NCBI GenBank assembly: GCA_023091735.1
Contig: JALKBU010000030.1
Coordinates: 1-64,000, forward strand
Source of the DNA: Trichomonas tenax
Taxonomy: Eukaryota; Parabasalia; Trichomonadida; Trichomonadidae
Direction of reading: 5' to 3'
DNA: 64,000 nucleotides
In this document: positions 31,228 to 41,839 of the stretch, one piece after another
Layout of the letters: each line of letters begins with the position of its first letter
Numbering within the stretch: position 1 is the first letter of the stretch
Translations under genes and position numbers: made by a program
Notes under the pieces: model-generated
The model's database searches: none
Told to the model about the DNA's origin: nothing
Seen by the model: the letters and a program-made list of their open reading frames with translations, nothing else

Positions 31228-32757
31228 AATAAACAATTTCCAAAAACGAGTGACTTCAGACTTAGCTATCCTCAGGCCGCCACTATCGGTGGCCACCAGG
31301 ATGCCGTTCCGATCGAAACTCGGCCAATCTTCAGACACAAATACAGGGGCCTCAGGCCTTATGTTTCTCCTAAAAAATTATTTATTCGCTGGGCACAGCA
31401 GCACACTCTTCCTTTGACATGTTTCTTGGAATTCGCGATCATCATTCTTTACTTCATTCTCGCTGGATCCATACAAACAACAATGATTCCTTTCTTTCAA
31501 GACTTTGGGCTCGCGATTGACGGGTATTTCTTAGAAGGTCACGAACAGGGTGATGATGATGATATAGAGGATATGTACGGTGATGCAAAGCTTTATACAA
31601 AGTCAGACCTTCTCGATGCCATTAATACAACTGTATATAAATTCATCGATTTTACAAATTCATTCCCTTGTTCTTATCCTTTAACAAGGTCTTCAGATCT
31701 TATCTTCACGATCGTAAGGGAAAATAACCAAAAATTACTTTATATTTTCACAACAGAAAATTATTCTGATGCTTATGACATTGCTGAGTCGTACATCGAC
31801 GATTTTAAGTCATATTCTCTCGAAATGAAGATTACACTTAATCCTAGAGAAGCAGGATCAATCGAATCTTACAGAATTGGTGTTAGTTCTACATTTGAAT
31901 TCTATTTCGATACAGGAATCGTTATATGGAAGAACCTCCATGAGAGATCAATCATTTATCACAAGACTCACACAGCAAAATTCTTATCACAATTAACAAT
32001 TACAGCTTCTTCTCTAATTATAGTATTTTCATTGGCATGTTGCATATTGACAGTCATTTCGTTAATTCATTTTTACCAAAATGCGAAAACAAAAGCTATT
32101 ATCGAAAGAACTTCAATTGCTAAATATTGTTGGGCAAAATTGGATCTGTGGGATCCTATATCATTCCTTTTGGATGCTATTTCAATATGTTGTGTTTCTT
32201 TATTCATTAAATATGGTAAAGATATAAACGATGGATGTCCATGGCCAATGTTCTTACTTGGAGTCTCCTCCTTCACACACGTTTTCGTCCTTTTCAAGTA
32301 TTTCAGACTTGTTCCTTCACTTTTCATTATCGTGCGTATGCTTGGAAGAGGTATTTTGCCAGTTTTACAGTTCCTCGTTGGCTGCCTTCCTTTCTTCTTC
32401 GGATATATTTATGTTGGTGTTGCACTTTTCGGTTGGTATTCACCACATTATACATCACCTCGACAAGCCGCGAAATTACTTATTTCAGCGTGTAATGGTG
32501 ATTATTTGCTTGATGGATATGACGAAATGTCCTTTGGAGCAGATAAATCGAAATTAATTCCTTCAATTTACTTCACATCTTTCATTTTCCAGGGTCTTTG
32601 CATTTGGTTCTATGTTACTCTTGCAATCTTCCACGAGCTTCTTGAGAAACTTCTTGCAGAAAATGAACCAGCAACAGATGAAGGCCATACTGCTCATAAC
32701 GATTATGAAAAGATCCATGGAAGCACCAATTTGTTTGACAACCAACAATATATGTAG
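31228..32757 (+). CDS. TRPML/mucolipin-like cation channel, start unclear
   Basis: A mucolipin-type TRP channel (polycystin/TRPML superfamily). TM1 (CFLEFAIIILYFILAG) is followed by a large luminal loop of about 170 residues. Five further spans end in the pore region LLISACNGDYLLDGYDEM, which aligns with the INGDD selectivity filter of TRPML, and a last span before a short cytosolic tail. TRPMLs release Ca2+/Fe2+ from endolysosomes under PI(3,5)P2 control. The frame is open from 31228 (after TAA 31225-31227) but contains no ATG before TM1. It begins with NKQFPK and contains RGLRPYVSPKKLFIRWAQQ, which fits the pre-TM1 cytosolic segment. The first in-frame ATG (31483) lies after TM1 and would remove it. 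Thus a lost start, upstream frameshift, unrecognised exon or non-AUG start. Domain call is firm; the start is not. Confidence 0.8.
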   Translation, partial: NKQFPKTSDFRLSYPQAATIGGHQDAVPIETRPIFRHKYRGLRPYVSPKKLFIRWAQQHTLPLTCFLEFAIIILYFILAGSIQTTMIPFFQDFGLAIDGYFLEGHEQGDDDDIEDMYGDAKLYTKSDLLDAINTTVYKFIDFTNSFPCSYPLTRSSDLIFTIVRENNQKLLYIFTTENYSDAYDIAESYIDDFKSYSLEMKITLNPREAGSIESYRIGVSSTFEFYFDTGIVIWKNLHERSIIYHKTHTAKFLSQLTITASSLIIVFSLACCILTVISLIHFYQNAKTKAIIERTSIAKYCWAKLDLWDPISFLLDAISICCVSLFIKYGKDINDGCPWPMFLLGVSSFTHVFVLFKYFRLVPSLFIIVRMLGRGILPVLQFLVGCLPFFFGYIYVGVALFGWYSPHYTSPRQAAKLLISACNGDYLLDGYDEMSFGADKSKLIPSIYFTSFIFQGLCIWFYVTLAIFHELLEKLLAENEPATDEGHTAHNDYEKIHGSTNLFDNQQYM

Positions 32758-33136
32758 AATTTAATAAATTTGTTATCTATCCAGCATTTTTAATATTTAC
32801 AGATCTCTGTAATATAAAAACAAATATAATCCAGGAGATGCCGTATTACATAACTGTATTTTATGATAAATAGTTAAATATTGATTGAGAATTTAAAATT
32901 TCAGTGATTAAGCTTGAAATCAATTAAAAATTTATAACCCTGATGATTTAAGATCGATTTTTAATAGTAAAATAGTTTGGAAAGGAAATCAAATTATGCT
33001 TTCAATATTAAAAAGAATATATACGAATTTATTATTGGTTGGTTCTACATTAATGATTTTGTTATATGTCTATGTGATTTATTTTATTATGATTTGAAAA
33101 ATATAACGTAGAGCGTTTATAGTAAAAATGAACAAC
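32758..33136. other. Intergenic between convergent genes
   Basis: 3'-to-3' spacer, AT-rich; TTTAATAAAT just after the TRPML stop may be its poly(A) signal. Nothing else. Confidence 0.5.
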
Positions 33137-33703
33137 TTAAAAGAACTTAACACCATTCTCGGAAAGAGAAGCACCAGCCATAATCTTGCATTTGCCCTGC
33201 TTTTCCATGAAAACCATTGCATCGTGGAATTCGTCCATGGAGAGGCCATAAAATCCTTGGTCTGTGGTTTCTTCACCATTTACAAGTTCTTCGTATGTCA
33301 TAACAGTGTTAAGAGAGCCGATATCGTGTAGATATTCGTAAACAAGCTGTCCAATCTGTGCGGGAGTCCTCCAGATAATTCTTACACGCGTCTTTGTACT
33401 TTCTAGCCACTTTGCGTTCTCAGATTTCACCATACTGTCGATAATTTGTTCTGCCATCTGCTGTGAGACTTTTCGGCCAAGTTTTGCGTTGTTAAAAAGT
33501 GGTGTTTCGCGTGTCGCTATTAAATCAATTTCTGTTCGTTTGTAATACTTCGTGAAAGCGCAAATGAAATTTGACCAGAGATTCAGCTGCATTTCGCGGG
33601 TTTGTATGTTCGTCTGAAGTGTCCAGAACGGGGGATAGTCGTAGTAATCGGGATACTCGAATGATGTCTTAGCTGCTTTCTTGGAAGATTTTTTCTTGCT
33701 CAT
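33137..33703 (-). CDS. VPS25: ESCRT-II subunit VPS25
   Basis: A 188-residue protein matching VPS25 along its length (usual length about 175-200). YPPFWTLQTNIQTREMQL corresponds to the conserved F(P)PFFT.QPN..TR..QL start. The two tandem winged-helix domains follow, with LFNNAKLGRKVS, the VRIIWRTPAQIGQLVYEYL helix and GLSMDEFHDAMVFMEKQGKC, matching the G....F..AL..L...GK motif of the second domain. Two VPS25 copies bind VPS22/VPS36 and recruit ESCRT-III (VPS20) during multivesicular-body sorting. The Lys-rich N-terminus KKKSSKKAAK is an extension. An initiator lies at 33721-33729. Confidence 0.9.
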   Translation of the reverse strand: MSKKKSSKKAAKTSFEYPDYYDYPPFWTLQTNIQTREMQLNLWSNFICAFTKYYKRTEIDLIATRETPLFNNAKLGRKVSQQMAEQIIDSMVKSENAKWLESTKTRVRIIWRTPAQIGQLVYEYLHDIGSLNTVMTYEELVNGEETTDQGFYGLSMDEFHDAMVFMEKQGKCKIMAGASLSENGVKFF

Positions 33704-34081
33704 TTTAAAAATAATTTATAAAAAAGTGACAATTAATATTTTTTCTTTTCTCATTTTACGTGATATTTAATCTCTAATACTCTTACAAAAGCTATCCAAT
33801 GAATTTTATCAAAAATGTTATCATATCTTGAAATAATTAAAGCCTGATGATGATTTTTCTCTTTAACATAGTTTTAATTTTTAATGCTCTATTTCTATTT
33901 AATAAGAAAACAGATATTGTAAAATTCACCGGAAAATTTCAAAAAATTGATATTAGAGCCTACATCGATGATAATAATAACATTCAGAATTAATATATGT
34001 ATTTTTATATATTAAAATCGTTAAAACGGAATATAAAGAAAAAAAAAAATATCAATATATACTGAAGAAAAAACGATTGGC
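33704..34081. other. Intergenic, upstream of VPS25
   Basis: Contains the VPS25 initiator and a TTTACGTGATA motif at 33755-33765; rest AT-rich. Confidence 0.5.
33721..33729 (-). promoter_or_regulatory. Inr-like TCACTTTTT of VPS25
   Basis: Minus strand TCACTTTTT, about 24 bases before the ATG. Confidence 0.6.
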
Positions 34082-34710
34082 TTAATAATATTCATCGTCT
34101 ATGGCCATTCCCATGATTTTAATTGGGTCTCACTTCTCTTCTTGGTTTTTTGATGCGTTTTTCAATATCAGGTGTTGGAGTATGCGAAGGTGTTGAAATT
34201 GGCGTCATGTGATTGGTTATCATAGGTGCTGTTGATGGAGTATTAAAGGCGATTGTTTTTGGTGTCATTTGGATGGTATTAAATGGTGTTTGAACTGCAA
34301 TTGTTGAAGGCGTTTGCTTTGCTGTTGCATTTGATGGAGTTTGTACAGATGTTGAATAAGGTGCTGTCATAAGTATATTTTATACAGTTATTAATGGTGT
34401 TGTTTTAGGTGTTTGTGATGGAGATGGAAGCAATGTATAGATTGGTGTTGTTTTTGCGGTCATTTCGTAAGCATTTTGTAGTGTTAATGGAACTATTGAT
34501 GAAGGTGATTGCATTAGTGTTGCTTTTGGAGTTATTTGGGGAGTCCTTTCTGGTGTTGCAATTGCTGTTTACTTTAGTGTCCTTGGTTCATTTAAAGCTT
34601 TTTCGATGGAATATCAAGTGTGACTCCATAACTTTCTTCGAAGATTATTGTTCCTTTTGTTGTTCTGGAATCGAAATAACACCTCATTGTGTACATTGTA
34701 ATGAATATCG
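34082..34710 (-). pseudogene. Isolated Thr-Pro-rich tail of the beta-helix family
   Basis: On the minus strand this starts with MRCYFDSRTTKGTIIFEESY, matching the segment before the tail in the 39-44 kb genes (MKC.FD.RTTNGT.IFEE.Y). It then runs into Thr-Pro repeats (TPSNAT, TPSTIAVQTPFNTIQMTPKT) and a charged end (IEKRIKKPRREV). Several stops and at least two frame changes interrupt it. In a shifted frame it ends with IKIMGMAIDDEYY, similar to the C-termini of the cluster genes. No beta-helix part precedes it, so it is a truncated, decayed copy. Confidence 0.6.
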
Positions 34711-34961
34711 TATTAGCATGTTATTTTTTATTTGTATTTGCATTTAGTTTTATATATTCATTGTAATCATTATCTGGATGCAACTTATTACATATTCTAA
34801 CTCTCAGGAACAAATTTGATTTTTCAAATTCAACCAGCATAATATCTGTGTTATTTGATAGCATAGCTTTTGTAAAAATCACATTTTTTAGATTATAAAT
34901 AAGCCATCCTTAATATAATCTAAAAATAATTAAATATCGGCTTTTTATTTCAAAAATCCAT

Positions 34962-37900
34962 CTAAATTTCGTCCATCTTGAGAGACTGTTCTCTGAATCG
35001 TGTCAAGTTGATTGTCAATACTCCTGACGATGAAGTTTCTACCTCCTTGAAAACGCCTGCAAGGGAATCAGCATATTCGAAGAATCTATCTCTAAGTGAA
35101 ACACATATAATTTGAGAACCATCATCATCTTCAGAAAGCTCCTTAAGCGCCATAGCAGCCTGTTTTAAGTTAATCTTATCGAGTGAAGCATCTGGCTCAT
35201 CTAAAATAATGAACGGTGCCTTCAAGAACTTTTGAAGGGCAACAACCAGTGCGAGGCTTGCGACAGCTTTTTCACCACCTGAGAGCTGCTCAAGATCTCT
35301 AAATCTCTTATGTGGTGGCATTGCTGTGTACTTGATACCACCAAGATATGGCTCATCTGTATCCTCAATGGCCAAGTATGCAACACCGCTATGCTCATTG
35401 TGAGATCCTCTTCTTGTGAACATCTGATAAACTGGATTGATTGATTCATCAAGGCTGTCATAGAGCTCCATGAACTTGGTTCTTCTCTCTTCACGCTTCT
35501 CAGCGAACTTCTTCTTCATTTCCTTCGCCTTATCAGCCATCTTGTCGCTTTCTTCCTTAATGTTCTTGAGTTCCTCTTCGACGCCTTTAAACTTATCATC
35601 GGATCTAAGATCTGGATGGATCTGAGATATTTCAGCTCTCTTCTTGGCGAGTTTCTTCTCGAAATCGTTGACGACTTCATTGTATTTCTCCCACTTGACA
35701 CTCTTATTGGCACTGGAGAGTTCTCTGAAGTCGATTGTCTTAACCTGTTCAAGATCTTCAGCTGCTTGAGAGTCTGTAGAGAGTGTTGATGTGATCTCCT
35801 TGTGATATTCACCTCTGTGCGGAAGCTCGACGTTATCGAGTAAGCAACGCTGGAAGACCATTGAAAGCTGCTGTGTTGCTGTTCTTGTTGCATGATCGTA
35901 CTCATTGAACGAGTTCTTATTTCCTTCGAGATCGTCTTCCATTTGTCTGATTGATCTGTTGAGATCCTTGAGCTGCTCTCTGTATTGTTCGTCGTGTTCT
36001 CTGAGTTCTCCGAGTTCTCCCTTGAGTTGAGAAACTTCCTTCTCAGTTGCCTTCTTCTGCTCGTTCAATTCATCCTTCATTGTCTTGGAGTTCTCGAAGT
36101 TCTCCTTGAGCTCGTTCAAGGATTCAATCAATTCGTCAATGACCTTCTGCGGGTTATCGTTCTGCTCATTCGGGATGACATTCTTGATGTATTCAAGACG
36201 GTTTTCTAGAGTTGTTCTCCTGTGATAGATACTTTCTATCTCCTGGATCGACTGTCCTGTCTTTAACTCGATATCTGCGAAGAGCTCCTTATCGAGCTTA
36301 GCTTGCTCCTTGGCGAGTTTATCGAAGTTAACTTGTGCCTCATCAAATGCCTTCTTCTTTTCGGCGATTTCGCCATCAAGTTCCTTGATGCGCCTCTGAA
36401 CTGTTCTGAGATCAGACTCGTTAATCATTTTGTCTCTGCTTAACTCAGAAATGTGTCTGTTGTATCCTTCAATCTGTCTCATAACTGTGCCAAGTTCTTC
36501 TTCGATCTTGTTGAATTCGTTTCTTCTCATCTCAATTCTCTCGGCTGTCTCCTGGAGTTCTCTTTCGAGCTTAGCACGACCCTTCTCGAGATCAGCAAGT
36601 GAAGAAGCCTGGAATGATGTATTCTCGCGAGCACTTGCAGTTGTGATGATACCATTCCTGTCGAACTTTGTGCCATCGAGTGTGATAGCGTTGTAGCCTT
36701 TTTCGAACGAAAGTTCTCTTGCTGTGTCGAAGTCCTTTGCAACGACTGTTGTGCCGCATGCGAAATCAACTGCTGGTTGGTATTCTGCATTCGAAACGTT
36801 GACGACTTTTGACAAATAAGTAATTCCGGCAACTTGCTTCTTATTTGGTACTGCAAGGCCTTTAAGAGGGATGAAGCCGTACTTTCCCACACCCTGCTCG
36901 TTGAAGTACTCCATGCAGCGCTGACCAACCTGACGATCTTTGACGACAACGTAATCGACAAACTCACCGATGCCGTTCAAGAAGGCCTTTTCGAACTTTG
37001 GCTGCGTTGGCTTGCATAACTGTCCTAAGCATCCATAGACACCGTTCGGAATAAGCCTCTGAAGCGCAGCAACAGCCTTCAAGAATCTATCTCTGTGCTT
37101 TGCTGTTCCTTGTGCACGTCTTATTTCGTCGTACTTCTTCTCAATGTCCGCGAGTTTGTCTGTATTCTTCTTCTGGTTGTTCCTGTCGACTTCATCGGAG
37201 ACATTCATCTTTCTGAGCTCACTGTCGAGCTTTGTCTTCCTGTCAACAACTGCCTGGCGCTGAGCGTTGTATTTCTGAGTATCTTCTTCGATCTTTGAAA
37301 GCGTGTCACGCTTTCTTATGACTGTATCTTCTTGGGTTTCTCTGTCCTTCTTTAGTGCGCTGAGTTCATTCTGAAGGCCATCTCTGACTTTGGCAGCGTC
37401 AGAAAGCTTGTTAGCAAGATCTGAGTACTGCTTTGATGCCTGGGCTCTGATAGAGTTGTACTTCTTGATGTCATCACGGAGATCGCCTGGATCTGGGAGT
37501 TCAGCGATTTCCTTTTCGATCTGCTCCGACTCATTCTCGTAGTCCTCAAGGCGCTTCTTCCAAAGGTTGCTGTCGTTCTGGTTGGATTCGATCTTCATGT
37601 TGGTGTCTTCGATGCTCCTCTGGAAGTGTAAATAACGCTCCTCTTCACGAGCAAGGTTTGCGTTGATGTTTCTGATTTCCTGTTCCTTCGCTTGAAGCTT
37701 GTTATCGACGGACATGAGTTTGTCAATGATTTCGTTGCTCTGCGTCTGCAAATCCTTCCTGGAGTCCTTGCTTTCTTCGATCTTCTGGACAAGTGTCGCC
37801 CTCGATGACTCGAGTTCCTCACACTCAGCGGTTCCGTGCTCTATCTGTTTATTGAGGTGATAGAGTTGGAAGAGAGACATTTCGAGCTGAATCGCCTTTT

Positions 37901-38522
37901 CTTCTTCAGCGAGCGTTGTGTATTTAGATGCTTCCTTCTGGCGCTCTGAAATATGGTTCTTCTCGGCCTTGGCTGTCCTGCGGCGCTTTTCTAAGAGGCT
38001 GACGGCTTCTTGTGCTGATTCGTTTCCAATTCTGAATTCTTCGTATTCATCCTGACAATCAGCGCTACCACTGTATTGCTCAAAGAGCGCAGTAAGTTCT
38101 TGTGGCGTTTTTCTTGCAATAGCATCAATCTCTTGTTGCTTAATGAAACAAAGTGGTGTGATTCTATGCTCTCTGATTGTCTTTACGTATTCTTCGAGGT
38201 CCTTTTCGTCTCCATTGATGAAATACGTGTCCTTTCCATCAAAATGACGCTCAAAACTCAATTCTTTTTTGCCTGAGTTGAATATTGTGCGAACGTAGCA
38301 GGAATTTGCGCTCGTATCTGTTGGATCCCTATAGATGTAGTTGGTGCTACGTGGGTTTGGATCCAAAAACAAGCAGAATGCGAGAGAATCTAAAACGTTA
38401 CTCTTTCCGGCACCGTTCGGGCCAACAATTCCAGAAAATGGGAGGAATGGGCCTATTGTGTGCTTGCCGCGGAATGACTTGAAGTTTTCGAGCTCAATGC
38501 GTGAGAGTTTCAGTTTTCGCAT
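34962..38522 (-). CDS. SMC1: Cohesin subunit SMC1
   Basis: An intact 1186-residue SMC ATPase. The N-terminal head has Walker A GPNGAGKSN at about residues 34-42 after IELENFKSFRGKHTIGPF, the SMC1-type opening (FKSYKG...IGPF). Coiled coils flank a hinge at about 485-640 (IPNGVYGCLGQL, VDYVVVKDRQVGQRCMEYF). The C-terminal head has the ABC signature LSGGEKAVASLAL (about 1078) and Walker B FIILDEPDASLD (about 1103), preceded by EPYLGGIKYTAMPPHKRFR, which matches the EPYL.GI.Y...PP.KRFR block specific to SMC1. With SMC3 and a kleisin it forms the cohesin ring. The frame is open 18 codons further up; the ATG at 38522 is chosen because it opens directly into the conserved MRKLKLSRIELENF. Upstream lies a phased motif array (38653-38750). 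Confidence 0.9.
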   Translation of the reverse strand: MRKLKLSRIELENFKSFRGKHTIGPFLPFSGIVGPNGAGKSNVLDSLAFCLFLDPNPRSTNYIYRDPTDTSANSCYVRTIFNSGKKELSFERHFDGKDTYFINGDEKDLEEYVKTIREHRITPLCFIKQQEIDAIARKTPQELTALFEQYSGSADCQDEYEEFRIGNESAQEAVSLLEKRRRTAKAEKNHISERQKEASKYTTLAEEEKAIQLEMSLFQLYHLNKQIEHGTAECEELESSRATLVQKIEESKDSRKDLQTQSNEIIDKLMSVDNKLQAKEQEIRNINANLAREEERYLHFQRSIEDTNMKIESNQNDSNLWKKRLEDYENESEQIEKEIAELPDPGDLRDDIKKYNSIRAQASKQYSDLANKLSDAAKVRDGLQNELSALKKDRETQEDTVIRKRDTLSKIEEDTQKYNAQRQAVVDRKTKLDSELRKMNVSDEVDRNNQKKNTDKLADIEKKYDEIRRAQGTAKHRDRFLKAVAALQRLIPNGVYGCLGQLCKPTQPKFEKAFLNGIGEFVDYVVVKDRQVGQRCMEYFNEQGVGKYGFIPLKGLAVPNKKQVAGITYLSKVVNVSNAEYQPAVDFACGTTVVAKDFDTARELSFEKGYNAITLDGTKFDRNGIITTASARENTSFQASSLADLEKGRAKLERELQETAERIEMRRNEFNKIEEELGTVMRQIEGYNRHISELSRDKMINESDLRTVQRRIKELDGEIAEKKKAFDEAQVNFDKLAKEQAKLDKELFADIELKTGQSIQEIESIYHRRTTLENRLEYIKNVIPNEQNDNPQKVIDELIESLNELKENFENSKTMKDELNEQKKATEKEVSQLKGELGELREHDEQYREQLKDLNRSIRQMEDDLEGNKNSFNEYDHATRTATQQLSMVFQRCLLDNVELPHRGEYHKEITSTLSTDSQAAEDLEQVKTIDFRELSSANKSVKWEKYNEVVNDFEKKLAKKRAEISQIHPDLRSDDKFKGVEEELKNIKEESDKMADKAKEMKKKFAEKREERRTKFMELYDSLDESINPVYQMFTRRGSHNEHSGVAYLAIEDTDEPYLGGIKYTAMPPHKRFRDLEQLSGGEKAVASLALVVALQKFLKAPFIILDEPDASLDKINLKQAAMALKELSEDDDGSQIICVSLRDRFFEYADSLAGVFKEVETSSSGVLTINLTRFREQSLKMDEI

Positions 38523-39051
38523 TTTAAAAACTAAAAAAGAGCGCCAAAAATTGAGAACTTGCAAAAATGGCGCCAAAGTTTTTTATTGCAAAATCTATTT
38601 CTATATCTGATGTACTATCTAAATTCCAAAGGAAATTATGATTAAACGAATATTTACCAAAATTTATATTTCTGTCATGTAAATATATCACTAAATTTAT
38701 TTGGCAAAAAGATTATTTTGTCATGTAAAAAAAGTTGTATTTACTTGGCAATTTCTGCGAGTTTAATTTTTTTCATCTTATTTTTTTTGTGGATCCATTA
38801 TGTGTTCTTCTTGTATGTGAAATGTATTGGGCAGCATAAGGCCATCCAGAACATGTATGATGAAATATTTAAAACTATTGATTAAGAATATATGAAAGCA
38901 GGCATATAGAATTTCTCTAAAAGATAATCTTAAATATTTATTAATACCGATGTATGCACATTAAAGAGCATATATCGTTACTATAATACATAACAGTGTG
39001 GTGTTATTTAGCTTAAATATTTCGCAAAAAATTAACAATTTCTAGTCGCAT
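38523..39051. other. Intergenic upstream of SMC1
   Basis: Holds the phased motif array; otherwise AT-rich with nothing recognised. Confidence 0.5.
38653..38750. promoter_or_regulatory. Phased motif array upstream of SMC1
   Basis: TGTCATGTAAA at 38673-38683 and 38719-38729, TTTATTTGGCA at 38696-38706 and TTTACTTGGCA at 38740-38750, with a weaker TTTACCAAAAT at 38653. Starts are 20-23 bases apart, 130-230 bases upstream of the SMC1 ATG. Confidence 0.45.
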
Positions 39052-40352
39052 TCAAAATATATTTTCGGTCATTGCAAAACCCATAAAAATCATATATTTC
39101 GTTTCTTTATGAGGTTTCTTTTCATTCGTTTCAATAACTGGTGTATATGTTGGAGCTGATGTTAATGATGAAGTTAAGACAGCAGTCTCTGGTGCTGTTG
39201 TTAGCGGTGTTATTATTGGTGTCCGAATGTTAGTTTTCTTTGGAGCCGTTTGGATCGTTTCTTTAGGTGTGTTAAGAGTTGTTGTGAAAGGTGTAATTGA
39301 TGGTGTATTCTTGGGTGTAAAATCTGGAGTCCTTTCAATTGCATTTGCTGTAGATTTTGTAGGTGTTAATGCTGGGGTATTTTTAGGTGTGTTGGGTGGT
39401 GTTGAAAATGGTGTCTTGATAGGAGTTAAATAAGGAGTTGTTTTTGGAGTCATTTGAGCTGTTCTTTGAGGTGTTTGAATTGCTGTTTTCATTGTAATCA
39501 TTGGAGTTCTAGGCTCATTTGATGCTCTTATTGATGAAACATTAATTGTAGAAGTGTATGTTTCTTCAAATATTACTGTTCCATTTGTTGTTCGTTTATC
39601 GAAATCGCATTTCATAACATGCATTGTATAGCTGCCATATGAATAAAAATATGTTGGAACATTGTTTTCTATATAATTTTTATATATAATATATGATGTA
39701 CTGGCAGCCCAAATTGATTTGTTGGACCTTGGTTTCTTATAATATTCATATATGTGATATAGACTGCATGTCCATTCACTGCTGATTGATAGGTTAAACT
39801 ATATTCATCATTTCTTGAATTGCTATACAAATTACTGTATTTTTGATAAGAGTCAGTTGGTGATTCATGAAATTCGTAGCAAATTCTTTTATAGGCCATA
39901 CAACTTGTCATATTTATATCTGTTCGAAATATAATACCGTAAAGATTGCATAATACATTGCTATCTGATGTTAGTAGTCCACAAAGATAAAATGAAGATG
40001 TTTGAATACAGTTATTTCCGTTTTGGGCAATTACATAAGAGTGCATCCCTAAATCTGTTACATTTTCCCCAATAGTGGTGATTCTATTTTGTGCGCATTG
40101 TCCTGAAATTCCATAATAAAGACTTCCACCATTTCCATTTACTGAGCATGAGTAAAATTGGCAATTCTCTAACAGGCACTTTGTCGATTGAAAGTATGTT
40201 GAATAATATAATGCTCTTAGCAGAATGTTTTCAAAAATGCAAAAGGTAATATAAAAACTGTATGAACTAGCTGATGTTGCAGATGTATAATATTGATTAC
40301 TGACTAAGTAGTAATTTCTTTTAGTATAATAGCCTGTCCAAGCGTATTTCAT
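39052..40352 (-). pseudogene. Beta-helix protein with Thr-Pro tail, copy A (frameshifted)
   Basis: First of three tandem minus-strand paralogues. Frame 1 (from ATG 40352) encodes a beta-helix-like part: SFYITFCIFENILLRALYYS, LLENCQFYSCSVNGNGGSLY, AVYITYMNIIRNQGP. It runs off into a stop at 39669. The family pattern continues in another frame (WAASTSYIIYKNYIENNVP, then MKCDFDKRTTNGTVIFEETY), so a single frameshift lies near 39705-39716. The tail is a run of TP repeats (TPYLTPIKTPFSTPPNTPKN and onward), a charged stretch and the conserved C-terminus KYMIFMGFAMTENIF. No signal peptide is seen at the MKYAWTGYYT start. With only one lesion it is the least decayed copy. The TP region looks like an extended, possibly glycosylated stalk. 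Confidence 0.65.
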
Positions 40353-40665
40353 AATGATTTTATGAATGCCAATTCAAAAAATCAAAATCAAATATCTCTG
40401 AATTTTGAATTCAGTTTTCAAAAAATCAATTCTCAAGCAATGTATATTTGACATATTTTAAATTTCATTATTCCATTTCAATCTTTGATATATTCTAAGA
40501 GTTTTATATCAATTTAAAAATCATTTTTAATATATGATGATATAAATGAATGCCTATCAATGTGCTTTATTTTTCTATGAAGAGTATTAAACCTTTTATC
40601 ATATTATTCTAGCATATTATTATTAGATTTAATAAGATGAAATAGTTTTTACATTTGTTAATGTG
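40353..40665. other. Spacer between copies A and B
   Basis: AT-rich, nothing recognised. Confidence 0.45.
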
Positions 40666-41839
40666 TCAAACTGCTTTTTGCCGCAAGAACTCTATGTATT
40701 CACTAAATTTAAGCTTTTTATGGGAAAAAAATGGAAATGCGAATTCCGGAAATAAAACATTTAAAAATTTAAGATATTCAGTATTCTCTATCTCAGTTAA
40801 AGCCATGTTTGTGGTATTTTGTGGCGTTATATATGGAGATGAAGATGGTATTGTCATTGGAGTCATTTGATTTGTTTTAAAAAGAGTTCTGATTGGAGTC
40901 AAATATGGAGTTGTTTTTGGTGTTGTTTGGACTGTTCTTTGTGGTGTTTGAATTGCTGTTTTCATTGGTGTGATCGCAAGTGTTCTTGGTTCATTCGAAG
41001 CTCTTATTGATGAAACATTGATTGTTGCTGTATAACTTTCATCGAATATTACTGTTCCATTTGTTGTACGTGAGTCGAAATAGCATTTCATTACATACAT
41101 TGTGAATCAACCATATACATAAAAATATGTTGGAATATCATTCTCAATGTAGTTGTTGTAGATGATATATGTTGCAGATGCATGATCACGTCAAACCAAA
41201 TACACTTTCAGGTCCTTGATTCTTAATAATGTTCATATATGTGATGTAGACTACATTAGAACTTCCTTCGCCATGATATGTTAAACTATAATAGTTATTT
41301 CTGGAATTGTTATAGACATTGCTATATTTTAAATACGAATCCGATGTAAAGCTGTTGTATTCATAACATACTCTGCCAATACAATAACAATTGGTAATGT
41401 TCAAATCTGTCAGGTAAATTGTTCAATAGTGCAAATGCAAAACATTATATTCTAATGTTGACAAACCACAAAGATCAAATGATGATGATTGAACACAGTT
41501 AAGTGCATTTTGTGCATATATCATACAATGCATACCATTTCTTGAGTAACCTCCAGTGTTATATATCCTATTCTGAGCGAATTGTCCATATTGAGAGAAG
41601 TATATACTTCCGCCATCATTTCTTGAATTGCCACAGTAATAAAAGGATGAATCTTCAATCAAACATTTTGTGGACGTACTGGTTTGTGTGAAATAAATTG
41701 CTATAGATATGATCGATGTAAATGCGCACTGAACGATGTAGTAACTGTAGGCTCTATATTGATATGGTGCATTAAAGCTATAGCCTTGGTATTGGTAATT
41801 ATATGACTGAGAATAGTAGTCAGACCAGGCTTGTTTCAT
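40666..41839 (-). pseudogene. Beta-helix protein with Thr-Pro tail, copy B (broken)
   Basis: Starts MKQAWSDYYSQSYNYQYQGY at 41839 and follows copy A closely (LIEDSSFYYCGNSRNDGGSI, NNSRNNYYSLTYHGEGSSN, VVYITYMNIIKNQGPESVFG). Lesions are TGA at 41423-41425 (where copy A has Gly), TGA at 41186-41188 with a frameshift just there, and TGA at 41107-41109. Then MKCYFDSRTTNGTVIFDESY leads into a shorter TP tail. After the TP part the sequence departs from copies A and C (EIENTEYLKFLNVLFPEFAF to the stop) and lacks the conserved IFMGFA-type end, so its 3' end has probably been replaced or frameshifted. Confidence 0.65.

Noticed and set aside
31100..31300. A spliceosomal intron before the TRPML-like frame
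   Set aside because: No ACTAACACACAG-like branch/acceptor signal or GTAYGT donor partner was found upstream.
34409..34747. A plus-strand hydrophobic protein
   Set aside because: It is the antisense of the Thr-Pro-rich pseudogene; TP repeats read backward give Leu/Val-rich frames. The same holds for 39227-39433.
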